A DNA stretch of 64,000 nt from positions 2,728,001 through 2,792,000 of the forward strand of contig JAOVFP010000002.1 in NCBI GenBank assembly GCA_025738555.1. The letters run 5' to 3'. Within the stretch, counting starts at the first letter, position 1. The number at the start of each line of letters is the position of its first letter. This stretch comes from Cyathus striatus. Lineage: Eukaryota > Basidiomycota > Agaricomycetes > Agaricales > Nidulariaceae. The position numbers were made by a program, and so were the translations under genes. Under the pieces are notes generated by a model that worked only from the letters and a program-made list of their open reading frames with translations, was not told the origin of the DNA and ran no database searches. Below are positions 44,222 through 56,106 of the stretch, in pieces.

Positions 44222-44860
44222 GCCACATTGATGCCAGAGAGCAACAGCTCCAGTGGTGCCTGGGTTAGAGCTGGTTGACATAGGGGTAGACCGAGTTGTA
44301 GTAGGCTGGGACGTAGGAGTAGTTCCCCAAGAGCCACTGCGCTGGAGGTGGCAGCCTGTCCGGGAACACTTAACCCGCCTGCAGATCCGCTCCAGACATT
44401 GGGGACAGGGGCCTTGTATGAATTGGGGTCTTGGTAATTATAAAGGTTGAAGAAAATACCCTGTATTCCATCGCTGTATGCATCCGGGAAAGTAACCTCA
44501 GCAGGAAGAGGTGATGAATGAGAGGAAGAGACAGTAATTTGGATGCATGATGGATAGATCGCCCGTAGAAGCTTACTTCTGAAGTTGAGAGCCTGGAATA
44601 TTCAACGTACCTCGGAGATCATGATTCACACCACGGACAGAGGCAGTGGATCTAGCATTAAAATATACAACAAATTCGCCGAAGCATTCAACTACTCCAG
44701 AGACCATTCATGCCAGCATAAACAAACCCTGAATCGGAAAGCAATGGCGACGCTGGGCTGGGCCAGTAATAAAACAGGAAGTAGAATTGATTCTTCAAAG
44801 AATATCCTAACCATGCTCAAGCATAGTCGCGTGAAAAGCTCGTACAGGAGGGATATATTT
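44222..44860 (-). pseudogene. AA9 lytic polysaccharide monooxygenase relic
   Basis: On the minus strand the C-terminal part of an AA9 enzyme is readable: IYPSCIQITVSSS, then PDAYSDGIQGIFFNLYNY and APVPNVWSGSAGG. A one-base frame change leads into a Thr/Ser-rich linker and the first residues of a CBM1 module (ALWHQCG) before a GTAAGT donor. Upstream, a weak trace of the TRL..EHG segment is visible near 44800-44840. The first two thirds of the catalytic domain are lost. It lies immediately downstream of the intact AA9 gene and has a different linker, so it is an older duplicate, not a copy of the neighbour's own end. Confidence 0.75.
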
Positions 44861-44874
44861 ACTGCATTTGTCTT

Positions 44875-46625
44875 TTACTGCTCGGTGCACTGGGAGTAGT
44901 AGTCTGAGGGTAGGTTTCAGTACGTGCCAACGAATGTCAGAAAAACTCTCTTACCGTTCCAGTATTTGCAAGTACCTGAAGCACATGCCGTCGAACCACT
45001 GTAAGAAAAAGTGAATATATAACCAACGATATGCGTTGCAAGGGACACACGTATAGTTTTTCTATAAACAGTAACATATCAGAAGTGACCTTTGCAAGGT
45101 GGAAGAAAGAACTTACACCACCGCACTGTCCATAAAGGGCAACGGAGCCTGTAGAAGTGGCGGGAGTGCTGGAGGCCGTGGTGGTCTTAACAGTGGTTGC
45201 GACAACGGCGGGGCTGGTGGCAGCGGCAGAAGAGGGTTGGCACTGGTAATAATAGTCGTTTACGGCAACACAAGAACCAGAGACACATACGGTTGCACCA
45301 CTATCGCGAACAAATGAGTACCTCAGGATGACAACAGCTGGCATATAACTTACGTGTAGTTCTTACCACCACACTGTCCATAGAGGCTGGCGGTTCCAGA
45401 GCTGGCGGCGCTAGTGGTAGCAGGAGCAGCAGCACTGGTAGTGGCCTTGACCGTAGTCACAGGGGTGGTGACAGCAGTAGTAACGGCGGTAGTCTTGACG
45501 GTAGTGGCAGGGGTGGTGACGGCGGTGGTCTGAACAGTGGTCACAGGGGTGGCGGTAGTGACAGCAGCAGCGGAAGTGGTGGCAGCCTTAGTAGTAGAGA
45601 AGGTAGTGACAGCGCCCTGTCCAGGGATGCCAACGCGCTTGATAGAGCCGCCCTTGGCACCAGTCCAAACAGAGGGACCGGGAGGGATGTAAGTGTTGGC
45701 ATCGGCACTGTAGAGATCGAATAGGACGCCGGGTGTCGAGTCCGTATAAGCGCCAGGGAAAGCGGAACCACCGGGAAGAACTTCGCTGCCAGAGGAAGTG
45801 ACCTTGATCTGAACGCAGCTGGGGTAGAACTGGTTACCGCGAGCAGAGTTCTGGGAGTAGAGGGTGTCAGATTCATGAAGAGCGGCAATTTCAGCTAAAT
45901 GGGTACACATTAATAAACATGTGGAAATATACTACAAAGAAACATACCGCGGAGAAGATAATCGCCAGCGGGAATATCAGGAACGATAATGCTGTGTTGA
46001 CCGTGCTCAGAGATGAGACGGGTTACTGCCCAGCTTCCACCGGTGTAGCCATCCTCGAAGAGCTTCGTCCAGTCGTTCTTGTCCGCAGACGAGATGTAGA
46101 CCTGAACTATGAGGGGGGTTAAATGAGCTACTTACTTCGAGTTGAAATCACTTACCAGGGCCTTTGTGGGAGCTGTCAATGATGTCGTCATCACGGCTAA
46201 AAAGAAGTGTATTTAGCCATGTAGTCTGCGTGAAAGACATCAAAGGTGCAGTTGTGCTTACTTGGCATGGTTCCATTCGAAGGTAACAGTATCGCCAGCC
46301 TGGACGGGAACGGTGCTAGGAACAACTGCATATAGGGTTCATGAGAATTCGATAGAATAAGATAAAAATGCAAATACCCCGGTTGTTCGCATTGCACATC
46401 ATATCACTTGAGGTAAGGTCCTTAACGGGACTGTTGCTGGGGGGAGAGCGAATCTATTCGCATGAAATGGGTATGTGTAAGTATAAATATGAAGTATAGA
46501 CTAACGTAGTTGTTCCTGCCATCTCCCTGATCAACACCATTGACCCAGACGCCATAAACGGTGGCGTGCGCAACGACGGTGGAGACCACCGAGGCGAGAG
46601 CAAGGAATCCTGCGGCGAGTTGCAT
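44875..46625 (-). CDS. AA9 lytic polysaccharide monooxygenase with two CBM1 modules
   Basis: Minus-strand exons encode a 19-residue signal peptide, and cleavage leaves an N-terminal His ([11 protein letters not shown]), the first copper ligand. The second His is in DSSHKGPVQVYIS and the axial Tyr in [10 protein letters not shown], so the copper site is complete. A Thr/Val-rich linker of about 75 residues follows, with VTTVKTT-type repeats. CBM1 module 1 comes next ([11 protein letters not shown] to YYYQCQ), then a second linker and CBM1 module 2 ([28 protein letters not shown]). The enzyme cleaves cellulose oxidatively outside the cell. In module 2 the exon before the first intron lacks 11 bases present in module 1, so no GT..AG intron joins it in frame at the matching place. 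It may be skipped or truncated. A TATA box lies about 140 bases upstream. Confidence 0.9.
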
Positions 46626-46760
46626 ACTAAGTGATTTGCCTGCTTGAAATATACGAAAAGAGTGAAGGACGTTGACGACACAACGATAGACCGAGAACTG
46701 AGATATGGAGAGAGAAAGGAAAGAAGGAAAGATTGTTGGAGCGATAAACCGGCAGGCCAC

Positions 46761-46770
46761 CTTTTATAAG
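46761..46770 (-). promoter_or_regulatory. TATA box of the AA9 gene
   Basis: CTTATAAAAG on the minus strand lies about 140 bases upstream of the AA9 start codon. Confidence 0.5.
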
Positions 46771-48474
46771 AGCCTCGGAGTAAAGTCCGGAATGCGCAGA
46801 ATTGTCTCATGGCAAGTGCTAGCAAACGTTGTGTTTTGAGCCAGGCACGCGGTAACAGATCGATCAAACTCGCAAAGGCGTTTTCATGAGCGACAGACCG
46901 CAGCTTAACATGTTTTTTCGTCGACGTTGGCGCGTTGCTTAAAATTCGCGTATCTTCCTCCGGCCTCTGGTCACAGAATTGATTGATTTCTCTCGTTCTT
47001 GAAAATATATTTCTCTTCTTCCCGGGCATTATTTGAAGGGAAAATTTGGACATAAAATCAGCGTTTAAGCCGAATTTTAAAGTTTTAAAACCTCTCGCCA
47101 TCCGTGATTTGGTGAGATCTGAATGCAAAAGGAAGTGCAAAATGGAAAAGCCAAGGAGGCAACGGCTATCTAATCTTGATTTAGGCTGATTAGTAATCGA
47201 AAGGATCTGTCTCCGTTATCAGTCAACATGAAAACCACATGTATTTAATCACGTTCAATTACTCACGTATATTGTGATTCTGGGAATTGCTATTGCGTTG
47301 TGTTCTATGTTGGCAGTTTAACTACCTCAATCACGTCTCAGCTCGAAGGTTCAAAATGCCTCAACATCGTAAATGCTAACGCACCGTTTGTAAATGAAAC
47401 AACAATCCAACAAGGACCTGATGGAGTCCTTTATTGTGTAGTTATAGAAACCTCAATGGATCTGATCCGGGCTCGGACTGGGGCAGCCTGAGACCTTCAG
47501 GCCAGGCAATATTTTGAGACGGGCCCTCTTCATTCGCAGATGGCTTTCCTACTATGCTGATGAGAAACCAATCCTAGAGAGGGGCCAGTACGTATAGTCG
47601 ATATTAACTTTCATAAGAGTGTATATCTATCTTTCCTGAAGTCGTGATTAGTCTAAGCTAATAGGAGTCTCACCCAGCTCGGGTACACAAACCAGGGTAT
47701 CAGTACTTGGCTCCGAAGATATACCGCGCATATGTTTCCAGCGGGGATCATTCACAAAAGATGCTTCGTTGGAATGGTGAAATAAAATAAAATAGGAATT
47801 TTTTTAATCGTGAAAACACATATTAAGGTAAGCTCCACTACCCAACGGTGCCTTGCAGTTTCATGACAATTGATGAGACACGTCATGTATGTTCTTTAAA
47901 AGTATTGGCATAAGTAATTTTTACGGTCGCAGAACAGAAGATTCGAGAGCCCAATTGTACCAACCAAGCGTCAATTTGGGAAGAAGAGACACGGAAGTCT
48001 CTATGGAACAGACACATACTGATTCGTACGAGAACGCTTTCTTTACTCGATCAGAGCTTCGGTTAGACGCGTACGGAGAACGCTTATTGTCCTACTAGAG
48101 AAGGGTTAATCTATCCCCGGGGGCGTACAAGGTCCAATGAGGACCATGAAGGTGATCCTTATGGTCTTATGGAACTGATCATGACTAGCGATTGGAAGGA
48201 GTTGGAAGGTTGTACCAACGTTGGTTTCGTGACAATTTCGCGGCATCGCCAGGTTACGTCGCGGTTTCTGCCATATTTTTTGGGATTCAAAATTCGGAAG
48301 AAAATTTATGGCTGAGCATGAGGATCACAACAATGTGGTACTTAAGGAAGTTGAAACTTTTAAACCAAGTGAGTCGGAGGTAACTGGATGAAGTAGTGTT
48401 TGGCAGCACCTTATAGTACAAACAATTGTGCGGGCGGGCGCGGACCGGAAGTAACCAGATTTCGTCCTCTTTCA
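46771..48474. other. Intergenic, no recognisable gene
   Basis: The long minus-strand frame 46454-47140 overlaps the AA9 promoter and is not supported by motifs. Further right there are only short frames and AT-rich sequence. This is the divergent promoter region between AA9 and the alpha/beta hydrolase. Confidence 0.5.
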
Positions 48475-49698
48475 ATGCTCCAGCCTGCTCACCCATGGCG
48501 TACTGGCTTCCTTCGGCATTCTCAGCTTAGACGCAAACTAAACCTAAAAAGAGCGTACACCGCTCCTGCTAATTACCCCAAACATGAAATCTCGCCAGTG
48601 AAATATCGGGATACAGTAGACTTGGCGTACACTGCAACTATACCCCAGAACGGGAACACTACGGATGGAGCACTGGTCATTATGCATGGTTTATTGTTAG
48701 TATACTTATTTTATCTTAACGATGTTTTGTGCCTACAATATGTTATAGTGGCTCAAAGCGTAACTGGTTCTCCTTGTCGAAAGCATTCCATCGCGCGATG
48801 CCGACTCGCCCAGTATACGCGCTCGACATGAGGAATCACGGCATTTCTCCGCGTGCTATTCCTATGACATACGAAGCAATGGCTGCAGATGTGATTAAAT
48901 TCATTGAAACAAAAGGCCTGAAGAACGTTGCTCTGTTAGGACACTCGATGTATGAGATGTTGGCGTTTTGGTGTAGCTTGACACTCACGCAGCTCAAGGG
49001 GTGGTAAAACTGCCATGACACTAGCCCTTTCTCAAGCAGGCGCTCAGCATCTCTCGCATCTCATCGTGGCAGACATATCGCCAGTGAGGGCTGGGCTGTT
49101 GCCCGAGTTTGTGAGGTATATAACCGCGATGCAACATGTAAACGATCTTCCACCTAGCAAGATTAAGACCCGTACCGATGTGGATCTTCAACTGCAAAAA
49201 TATGAATCTGTGAGCAGTGGTATCTTTGATAAGAAGATTCGGTTGTCTTATTCATGTATTTATTAGGATCTATCAATCCGCCAATTCCTGCTGACCAACT
49301 TGCATGTACCCACTCATTCTCGGAAGGCAACCCCTGCAAAGCAGCCGGACAGGCTGTACTTTACTTTACCATTATCGACGCTGAGGGATGCGATTCCGAG
49401 CCTTGGTGATTTCCCCTACGACTGGAGAACGGCTGAGAGGGAGGGCCCTCGGTGGACAGGAAAGACCCTTGTGGTGAAAGGTGCACAGAGCCCGTGAGTA
49501 CACCTGCCATTTCGCGCCGAAAATGGGTCTGATGTTAGGTTTGTTAGATATATACCGGATGAGAACATTCCTGCATTGAAGGCCTGTTTCCCTAACTTGA
49601 AGTTTGAGGTTTTGGATACTGGGCATTGGGTACATGCGGAGAAGCCGAATGAGTTTAAGAAACTTGTGGTTGATTTCCTATCAAATGATAGCCCGTAG
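48475..49698 (+). CDS. ABHD11-like mitochondrial alpha/beta hydrolase
   Basis: Five exons join in phase to about 320 residues. A basic, hydroxyl-rich N-terminus (MLQPAHPWRTGFLRHSQLRRK) looks like a mitochondrial targeting sequence. The fold follows, with ALVIMHGLFGSKRNW (oxyanion region), VYALDMRNHG and the nucleophile elbow GHSMGGK. LIVADISPVRAG comes next and the catalytic His sits in DTGHWVHAEKP. These features match ABHD11 and yeast Imo32. The human enzyme protects the 2-oxoglutarate dehydrogenase complex, but the fungal role is not settled. The GHSM/GG join requires a 50-base intron at 48949-48998. The next gene starts 178 bp downstream in the same direction. No defect was seen. Confidence 0.88.
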
Positions 49699-49875
49699 CT
49701 ATATTATATTTGCATTCGTCATTCATGTGGGTAAACGAACAATAGTAGTTAATAATACCTAGTAGACTGTAGTAGTACTTAGAGACTAATATGTAGACGC
49801 GTTTATTTATCGATTGATCCAGAGCCCAGACTTCCGCGCTCCGCCATCAACATTACTACTTATCATCTAACTACG

Positions 49876-51596
49876 ATGAGCGCACGCACCCCATTTTTCA
49901 ATCCCAAACCGAATCTCTTAAGTTCAGCTAGACACACTCCTCCAGCTGCAGAAAAAGACGCTGATACCTCCACAAAATCGTCTAATTCTGAACTTTCAAA
50001 TGAACTAACGGACCTTGCCAATTCCCCTCATTCAGGCCAATCTCATAACTCTGCAGGCACTCAACCAAACTCTAATGAACAACCGAAACTCAACGTATCT
50101 GGGCTCATTGGACGCAAAACTCAAGCACGAAAAGACCAGCATTCTCTCTCGGTACGAAGAGGTTCGACACAAGAGACTGGGATCCTCAGACCTGGTACTG
50201 CTGACCCATTCAAGGCTGCCATGACCAATGGACAAGAGCAACAACAAAAGCTCAATATTTCATCTATGACTCGCCAGGGCTCCTTTCCGCCTCGTATACT
50301 AGCTCCAATTCCGCGTTCTATCCCTCCCAACCCTGCATTCGTCTCCGTTACTACTTCTAATGTCTCAACTACGTTTAAAGCACCTGTTTTACCTCAACCT
50401 GCCGACTCAAACCTAGCTCCTTCAGAGCTCAATGTTAACTTATCCACGACTGTTTCCATACTTATATGATATTGATACCTTGCTTTGCATAGGCGAACTC
50501 ATCCAGCTCCGAAGATCAAGAACACTTCTCATTCACGGACGGCAATCTGTCGAACGATCCCAGCTTCGTAATGATGTCCACTACGGCCAGTGACTCCTCC
50601 GACTCTATCAACTCCCAGATGCGTAGGCGTTCTGGCCGCTCCCCAGTCACGCTAAACGTATCCATGGCTAACCAACCAGGTCCGCGTCGCATCCCTCTCG
50701 AGCCTCTCGAATATCGTGGTAACTTTAAGCGTCCTCGCGGAGACCAAGACCCGTCTAGCGAAGAACGCGAAGAGTCGGGAGAAGATAGTACGCGTGCGCA
50801 GAAGAGATATCGAGCTGAAAATGATTCTTTCGGTCCACAGGGACATGAGGTACGCATGTTGGCTTGTCTTTTGTGCATAGGTTGACTATACGCGCATAGA
50901 CACAGTACCGCCGCACTTCATCCCAGTATTCCGAGATCATACCACAGTCCCATCGCCAGGCTCAGTATGCTGACACCTCTAGTCCTTCGGAGGGGTATAG
51001 TGCTCATCAAGAACATGGTCGTGGAGCGCCGCAGCACGATTTCAATCCTCACGGCTATATGTCGCAAGACGATTATCCTCCCCCTCCTCCTCCTCCGGCG
51101 CTTGATAGGATCCTTGGGCGTTCGGTAGATGCTTACATCTCGGACCATATGGAGCAGTACGACCGCTCAGTGAAAAGGTGGAAGGATTGCAGTATGGAGG
51201 AATGGATCAAGGGTGCCGAAGGTATGTTTATCCGTCTTTTCGAGAGCGTTACAAAGAGTAATGATGTCGTCAGAAATCACTGCAAAATATACCAAGATCC
51301 TTGACTTTGTGCGCGCTTCTATCGTGTTGACTTACCTAGCTTATGTTACGCCTTCGTGCTATTATAGGTTAAGAGTCATATGAAGTACGCTATTATTCTT
51401 TCGCTCCATTGCCATCTTTATTCACCTCTTTCTTAGTACCAAGATCAAACTCTTCGCATCCTTCGACGGTGAGATTGACACTCACAACAAGCTCCTCGAC
51501 GAACGCGCAGCCACGCTGGCCAATGTGAAAGAAAGGCTTGTCACAGAGGGAGGTAACGTACTTGGTGGAATGGGCACCGTGAATATGCACTTGTGA
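49876..51596 (+). CDS. Ecm11-like protein
   Basis: Six exons (49876-50433, 50493-50849, 50906-51221, 51274-51323, 51368-51384, 51437-51596) sum to 1458 bases, an exact 485 codons plus stop, which supports the model. Most of the protein is disordered, rich in Ser, Pro, Gln and Asn, with a run of seven Pro. The last 100 or so residues are helical: EEWIKGAEEIT, KILDFVRASIV, KIKLFASFDGEIDTH, LLDERAATLANVKERL and GGNVLGGMG. This pattern recalls the Ecm11 domain (EW..GA, F..EI..H, GG..LL). In yeast that protein promotes assembly of the meiotic synaptonemal complex central element. The match is from memory and needs a profile search. A decayed duplicate follows. Confidence 0.6.
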
Positions 51597-51918
51597 TTAT
51601 CGTGGCTACTTGTCTTTGCAGTTTAGCTTTTGTAACTCCTTGTCTTCGTTTCCAACATATCAATATCGCGCATATATCGTTTACAGATATAAAAAATATG
51701 TCTGCTAATAAAACCAAATGAAACCAGCTGGGAACCTCCGTGGTGTATAAGTTCTGAATAAGCTGGTACTTGTGGCTTGGCTACGTAATACGTGTTGGGT
51801 TCGTTGAGCAGCGGAATTACACTGAACACTTCCCGCTACCCACTCTTAACTAGTTGACTACATAGTTGACTTTCGAAGCTTTCTTAAGCTTTATCGTGTA
51901 CTTAGTGACCTAACCGCG

Positions 51919-52845
51919 ATGAGCGCACGTGCTCCATTTTTCGATTCTAAGTTGTCGCCCGGGGGAAACGCCAATTCACCTCGTTGAAACCGTCTAATCC
52001 GAGTCAAATGAACGAACCCAACAACCCAACCAATCTCCCATCATGGTTTTATGCATATGAATAACCGAAACTCAACTACATGGCCCGACCAGCCAGGCCC
52101 CTTTCACATCCACCTTGAGCCCCTCAAATGTCGTGTCGACTTCAAGCATCCTCGCGGTGACCAAGACGCGTCTATTGAAGACCGCGAAGAGTTAGGGGAG
52201 GATGATGGAGTTGAAAACTCTTTCGGTTCACATGAAGGTAAGCACTCTTATATGGTCATTTGTACATGACTTGATTACATGCATGTAGACGCGGTACCAA
52301 CCTATTTTATCGCAATCCTCCACAATCCCACCGTCAGGCTCAGCAAGCTGAAACCACAGTACTTATAAGAGGTGTAATGCTTATCAAGAAAATGGTCTCG
52401 GTCTCTCCCTCCTCCCCTCCGGCGCAAGATCTTTAGTTGATGCTCACATCTCGGACCATATGGAGCTATGATTATTCGGTGAAAAGGTGGAAGGAGTAGT
52501 GGATCAGACGCTGACAGTATGTTTTTATTTGTGGACCATGTTTCCGAGAGTGCTACAAAGGGTAATGATGTTATTAGAAATCACTGTCAAATATACCAGG
52601 ATCCTTGACTTCGTGCGCGCTTCTACTGTACCATAGGTGGAGAGTCATATGAAGTACACCATTCTTGCTCTTCATAGCCAGACTTATTCATCCCTTTTTA
52701 GTACCAAATCAAACTCTTCGGGTCCTTCGACGCTCACAGCAAGCTCGTCGACGAACACCAGCAATGAAGGCCAATGGGAAAGAAAGGCCTGTTACAGAAG
52801 GAGGTAACGTATTCGGTGGCATGGGCGTCGTGGATATACATTATG
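51919..52845 (+). pseudogene. Decayed tandem duplicate of the Ecm11-like gene
   Basis: The copy begins MSARAPFFDSK like its parent (MSARTPFFNPK) but meets a stop within 25 codons. Pieces of the parent follow in order. GPFHIHLEPLKCRVDFKHPRGDQD matches the parental GPRRIPLEPLEYRGNFKRPRGDQD. AHISDHMEL, the KYTRILDFVRASTV region, FGSFDAHSKLVDEH and GNVFGGMG then appear. The first exon is largely deleted and there are several frame shifts. Introns remain visible. It was duplicated in tandem, downstream and in the same orientation, and then lost function. Confidence 0.85.
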
Positions 52846-53320
52846 ATTGTGGCGGCTGCCTGCCTTTGCAGTTTCGCTTTTGTAGCTCCTTGTTCTCCTT
52901 CTCACTATAGGAAGATCGCGCAATCGATACATAGTTCGCAGTTTTCACTCTCACTGTCTATTATTAATTGCCTGCGACCGACCGACCGTCCTCAATGCCC
53001 TCGGCACCAATAGGAACCTGGAAGACTTATACGATAATTATTCGTAGCTTTGTTCGTCGCTCCTTATAATGAATCTTCTCCACTTTCGCACCTCAGAAGG
53101 TACCTTATATGTGGTCTTTTGCTCACTTCGATTTCGCAGGCCGCTTCCTACGATGGTGTATGCGGTTACACTCGGTGGGCCCTCTCTGCTATTTAAAACC
53201 TCCATTCCAATCAAATATTCAATGAGGCGGATGGCGGACATGATAAGCCAATGTCACTCTGGTAAGAAGGGGAATCTCCGGCCTCACATCGACAAACTTT
53301 AACAAATTATTCCATGGGTA
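52846..53320. other. Intergenic, promoter side of the P450 cluster
   Basis: Frames of 70-80 codons overlap on both strands without motifs. A plus-strand frame 53069-53302 may be chance. The TATA box of the first P450 lies at its right end. Confidence 0.45.
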
Positions 53321-53327
53321 TATAAAG
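53321..53327 (+). promoter_or_regulatory. TATA box of P450 1
   Basis: TATAAAG lies 128 bases upstream of the ATG at 53449. Confidence 0.45.
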
Positions 53328-53448
53328 ATTGTCTGGTCAGCAGATGCTAGGGCATCGTGCACCTAATCTTACCCCGAACGGCGGAGAAGGTATAGAATAA
53401 GCTCATAAAACGTTGGGCTCTGGTTCGCTGTAGCTTTCCCAGGGCATT

Positions 53449-55732
53449 ATGGACTCCAGCAGCTTGATTTTATCCGTTCTTTGCGGGATTGTTGCACTCC
53501 TCTCATTGGGGTGGATTGTGGGATGGAATAAGCCAGAGTATCTGCCTGGTCCTCCTGCATGGCCTATCATTGGAAATCTGCTGCAGATGCCTTCCTCGGA
53601 TTCTTGGGAAACGTATACGAAGTGGAAGAAGCTTTATGGTATGTTACCCAAAGGCACCTCTGTACACACCTTCTCATCCTTCGCGTTTGCAGGTGATGCG
53701 GTTTATGTCAGTGTGATGGGGAGTCCGATTGTCATTTTGAACACGTACCAAGCTTGTTCAGATCTCTTGGAGAAGCGATCCGATATGTATTCGGATAGGC
53801 CTCTTAGTTTATTGTGTAGGAAAATGTACGCGTGATCTACTCGATATACCATCCATGCTAACTAGTAACAATTCACTAGTATGGGATGGGAGCGCGCACT
53901 CACATTGGCCCCATACGGAGATTTATGGAAACGTTCTCGACGTATGGCAGCCCAGTCTCTTCGAAAAGAAGCGGTCAAGCAATATCTAGACATCCAGCAG
54001 AAAGACGTGGTCAAGTATCTCGCGTCTCTACTAACGGAACCCGAGAAATTTGTGGAAAATATTCGACTGTATGCTATTTTGCTGAAGAATCCTAGGAGTT
54101 GATGAATTGAGCGAAGCTTTTTAGAACTTCTGGGCATAGTCTCATGAAGAGTATTTATGGTGTGGATGTGGAATCACCTTCCGATCCTGTGAGTCTCCTT
54201 ACTTGTGCTATATAGGGACGTCGAGTCATTATACTTTATTAGATTGTTGCCATTGCGGAGGAAGCAGTCGATTATGCGCTCAATGCCCTGACACCTGGGA
54301 ACTTTCTAGTTGACTTCTTCCCCTTGCGTGGGTGTTGCAACCTTGGTTGTTGAGTTATCATTGACGACCAACATGACTCTTCAGTGCAGTACATTCCTGA
54401 CTGGGTTCCTGGCACGGGATGGAAGAAATTTGCCGCACAAGGAAAGAAGTTATGTGACCAAATGGCCGACATTCCCTTCGAGCAAACCGTGGCCGATATG
54501 GTGATATTTTTGGAACGCTATCGAGCCTCTGTGCTAAATTTATCATGACAGGCGAAAGGAACCTATGACCGCTCATTTACTTCTGTTAACTTAGAAAACG
54601 GTGAAGATCCTTATATGGTGAAGTGGTGCTCGGGAACTATGTATACGGGTAGGTTCATAAGTTGACCTGTTTTGGTATGCTAAGCTAATGCTTGATTTGG
54701 CCAGCCGGGACTGATACTGTAAGAGCTCACTTGCGGTGTATTAATGCTCTAAAAATGACATGAGTATAGACTGTTGCTACAACGCACAATTTCATCTTAG
54801 CGATGTTGCTTCACCCCGAAGTTCAGCGCAAGGCCCAAGCTGAGATCGATACCGTTGTAGGGAATAGCAGGCTTCCCGATATTTCAGATAGAGAAAACTT
54901 GCCCTACGTGAACTCCGTGATGAAGGAGGTTATGCGTTGGCTTCTTGTTATGCCTTTAGGTGAATGGATCTTGCCGTTCAAAAGTAATTCATTACTCAAG
55001 TATTAATCTATGGCAGCATTACCGCATCGTTTAGTGCAGGATGATGTATATAATGGTGCGGTGCCACAGGACGTGACATGGCTCATTCATAGCATCTAAT
55101 ATACCGTGGATAGGTCACTTTATTCCAAAGGGTGCTATGGTGATTGGTAACGCATGGTTAGTATGCCGGTGCTCTTCCTATATCCCCTTCTTACGCATGG
55201 CATCTTTCTGCAGGGCGATGAGCCGGGATGAAAACATATATGAAAATCCGGAATCCTTTAATCCCAACCGATTCCTTCCATTATTTGACAAATCAACTAC
55301 ACCTGGACCCCTGGGGCTGCCACTCGATCCGGAAAAGTATGCATTTGGATTTGGTCGTCGGTACGCTTCTTCGTAATGACCGCACAGGGATCCGTCTGTT
55401 AATCTATCTCTTCAGTATATGTGCCGGAATACATTATGCAGATACAATGGTGTTCCTCATAATATCCAATGTCCTTGCGAGATTCAGTATTTCTCCAGTT
55501 AAAAATGCAGATGGGGCAGATATGCTCCCAAGGATGGAGTTCATCTCTTCCATGGTACGGTGAGTAACCACGGTGGTTCAAACCAAGAACTACTTTGAGA
55601 TTAAGTAACCCAACTTTGCTCTAATGTCTTATCGTTAATGACAGAGAACCTGTTCCATTCCAATGTTCTATCACGGTTAGGTCTCCGGCAGCGAAGAGCT
55701 TGATTGAGACGCATCTAAGTAGCTGTATGTAA
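53449..55732 (+). CDS. Cytochrome P450, tandem copy 1
   Basis: About twelve exons join in phase to roughly 510 residues. An N-terminal membrane anchor (LILSVLCGIVALLSLGWIVG) precedes the Pro-rich hinge LPGPPAWPIIGNLLQ. The I-helix oxygen-activation motif is AGTDTTVATT, the K-helix ExxR is in KEVMRW, the PERF-like motif is FNPNRF and the haem loop is FGFGRRICAG, with the Cys ligand. This is the ER-bound class II layout. The general look recalls the O-methylsterigmatocystin oxidoreductase-like P450s common in agarics, but I cannot give a CYP number. Exon ends agree with copies 2 and 3, including the one that closes NIRLTSGHSLMK. No frame break was found. Substrate unknown. Confidence 0.9.
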
Positions 55733-56061
55733 CCATTTCTCCTCCCTAAAATTCAACAAACTCAACGCTAGATTATTACAAAAGATAACTAGTGATTCTG
55801 ACGAGGACTGCAGATACTGTAGAACAGGAGAATCCACTATTTACCTCGATTTGGCAGGCCCTTTGGGCCTTCTGAGTTAGTTACTTGTTTAAGATATCTA
55901 TTCCTTGAATCCTTCACTTCAATAAGAGTACGCCAAGGCGACAAATGTTCAGTAAGGATTAAAATATTACATTTAATATCACTACTCTGTCTCGTGCTCA
56001 AAGCTGACAGCTCTAGCATCACATCGAGTGTCTAATTATAGCATAAACGATGCAGGAAGTA
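55733..56061. other. Intergenic between P450 1 and 2
   Basis: Short AT-rich spacer with no gene. A palindromic CAGGCCCTTTGGGCCTTCTG lies near 55855-55875. Confidence 0.5.
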
Positions 56062-56069
56062 TATATAAG
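56062..56069 (+). promoter_or_regulatory. TATA box of P450 2
   Basis: TATATAAG lies 37 bases before the preferred ATG at 56107. An in-frame upstream codon string from 56050 is unlikely to be used, since it would start inside this element. Confidence 0.4.
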
Positions 56070-56106
56070 TCTACAAAGCATCGAGCTTTCGATTATTTAC
56101 GACATG

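Noticed and set aside
46454..47140. 228-codon minus-strand frame upstream of the AA9 gene
   Set aside because: It overlaps the AA9 first exon in another frame and covers the TATA region. No protein features.
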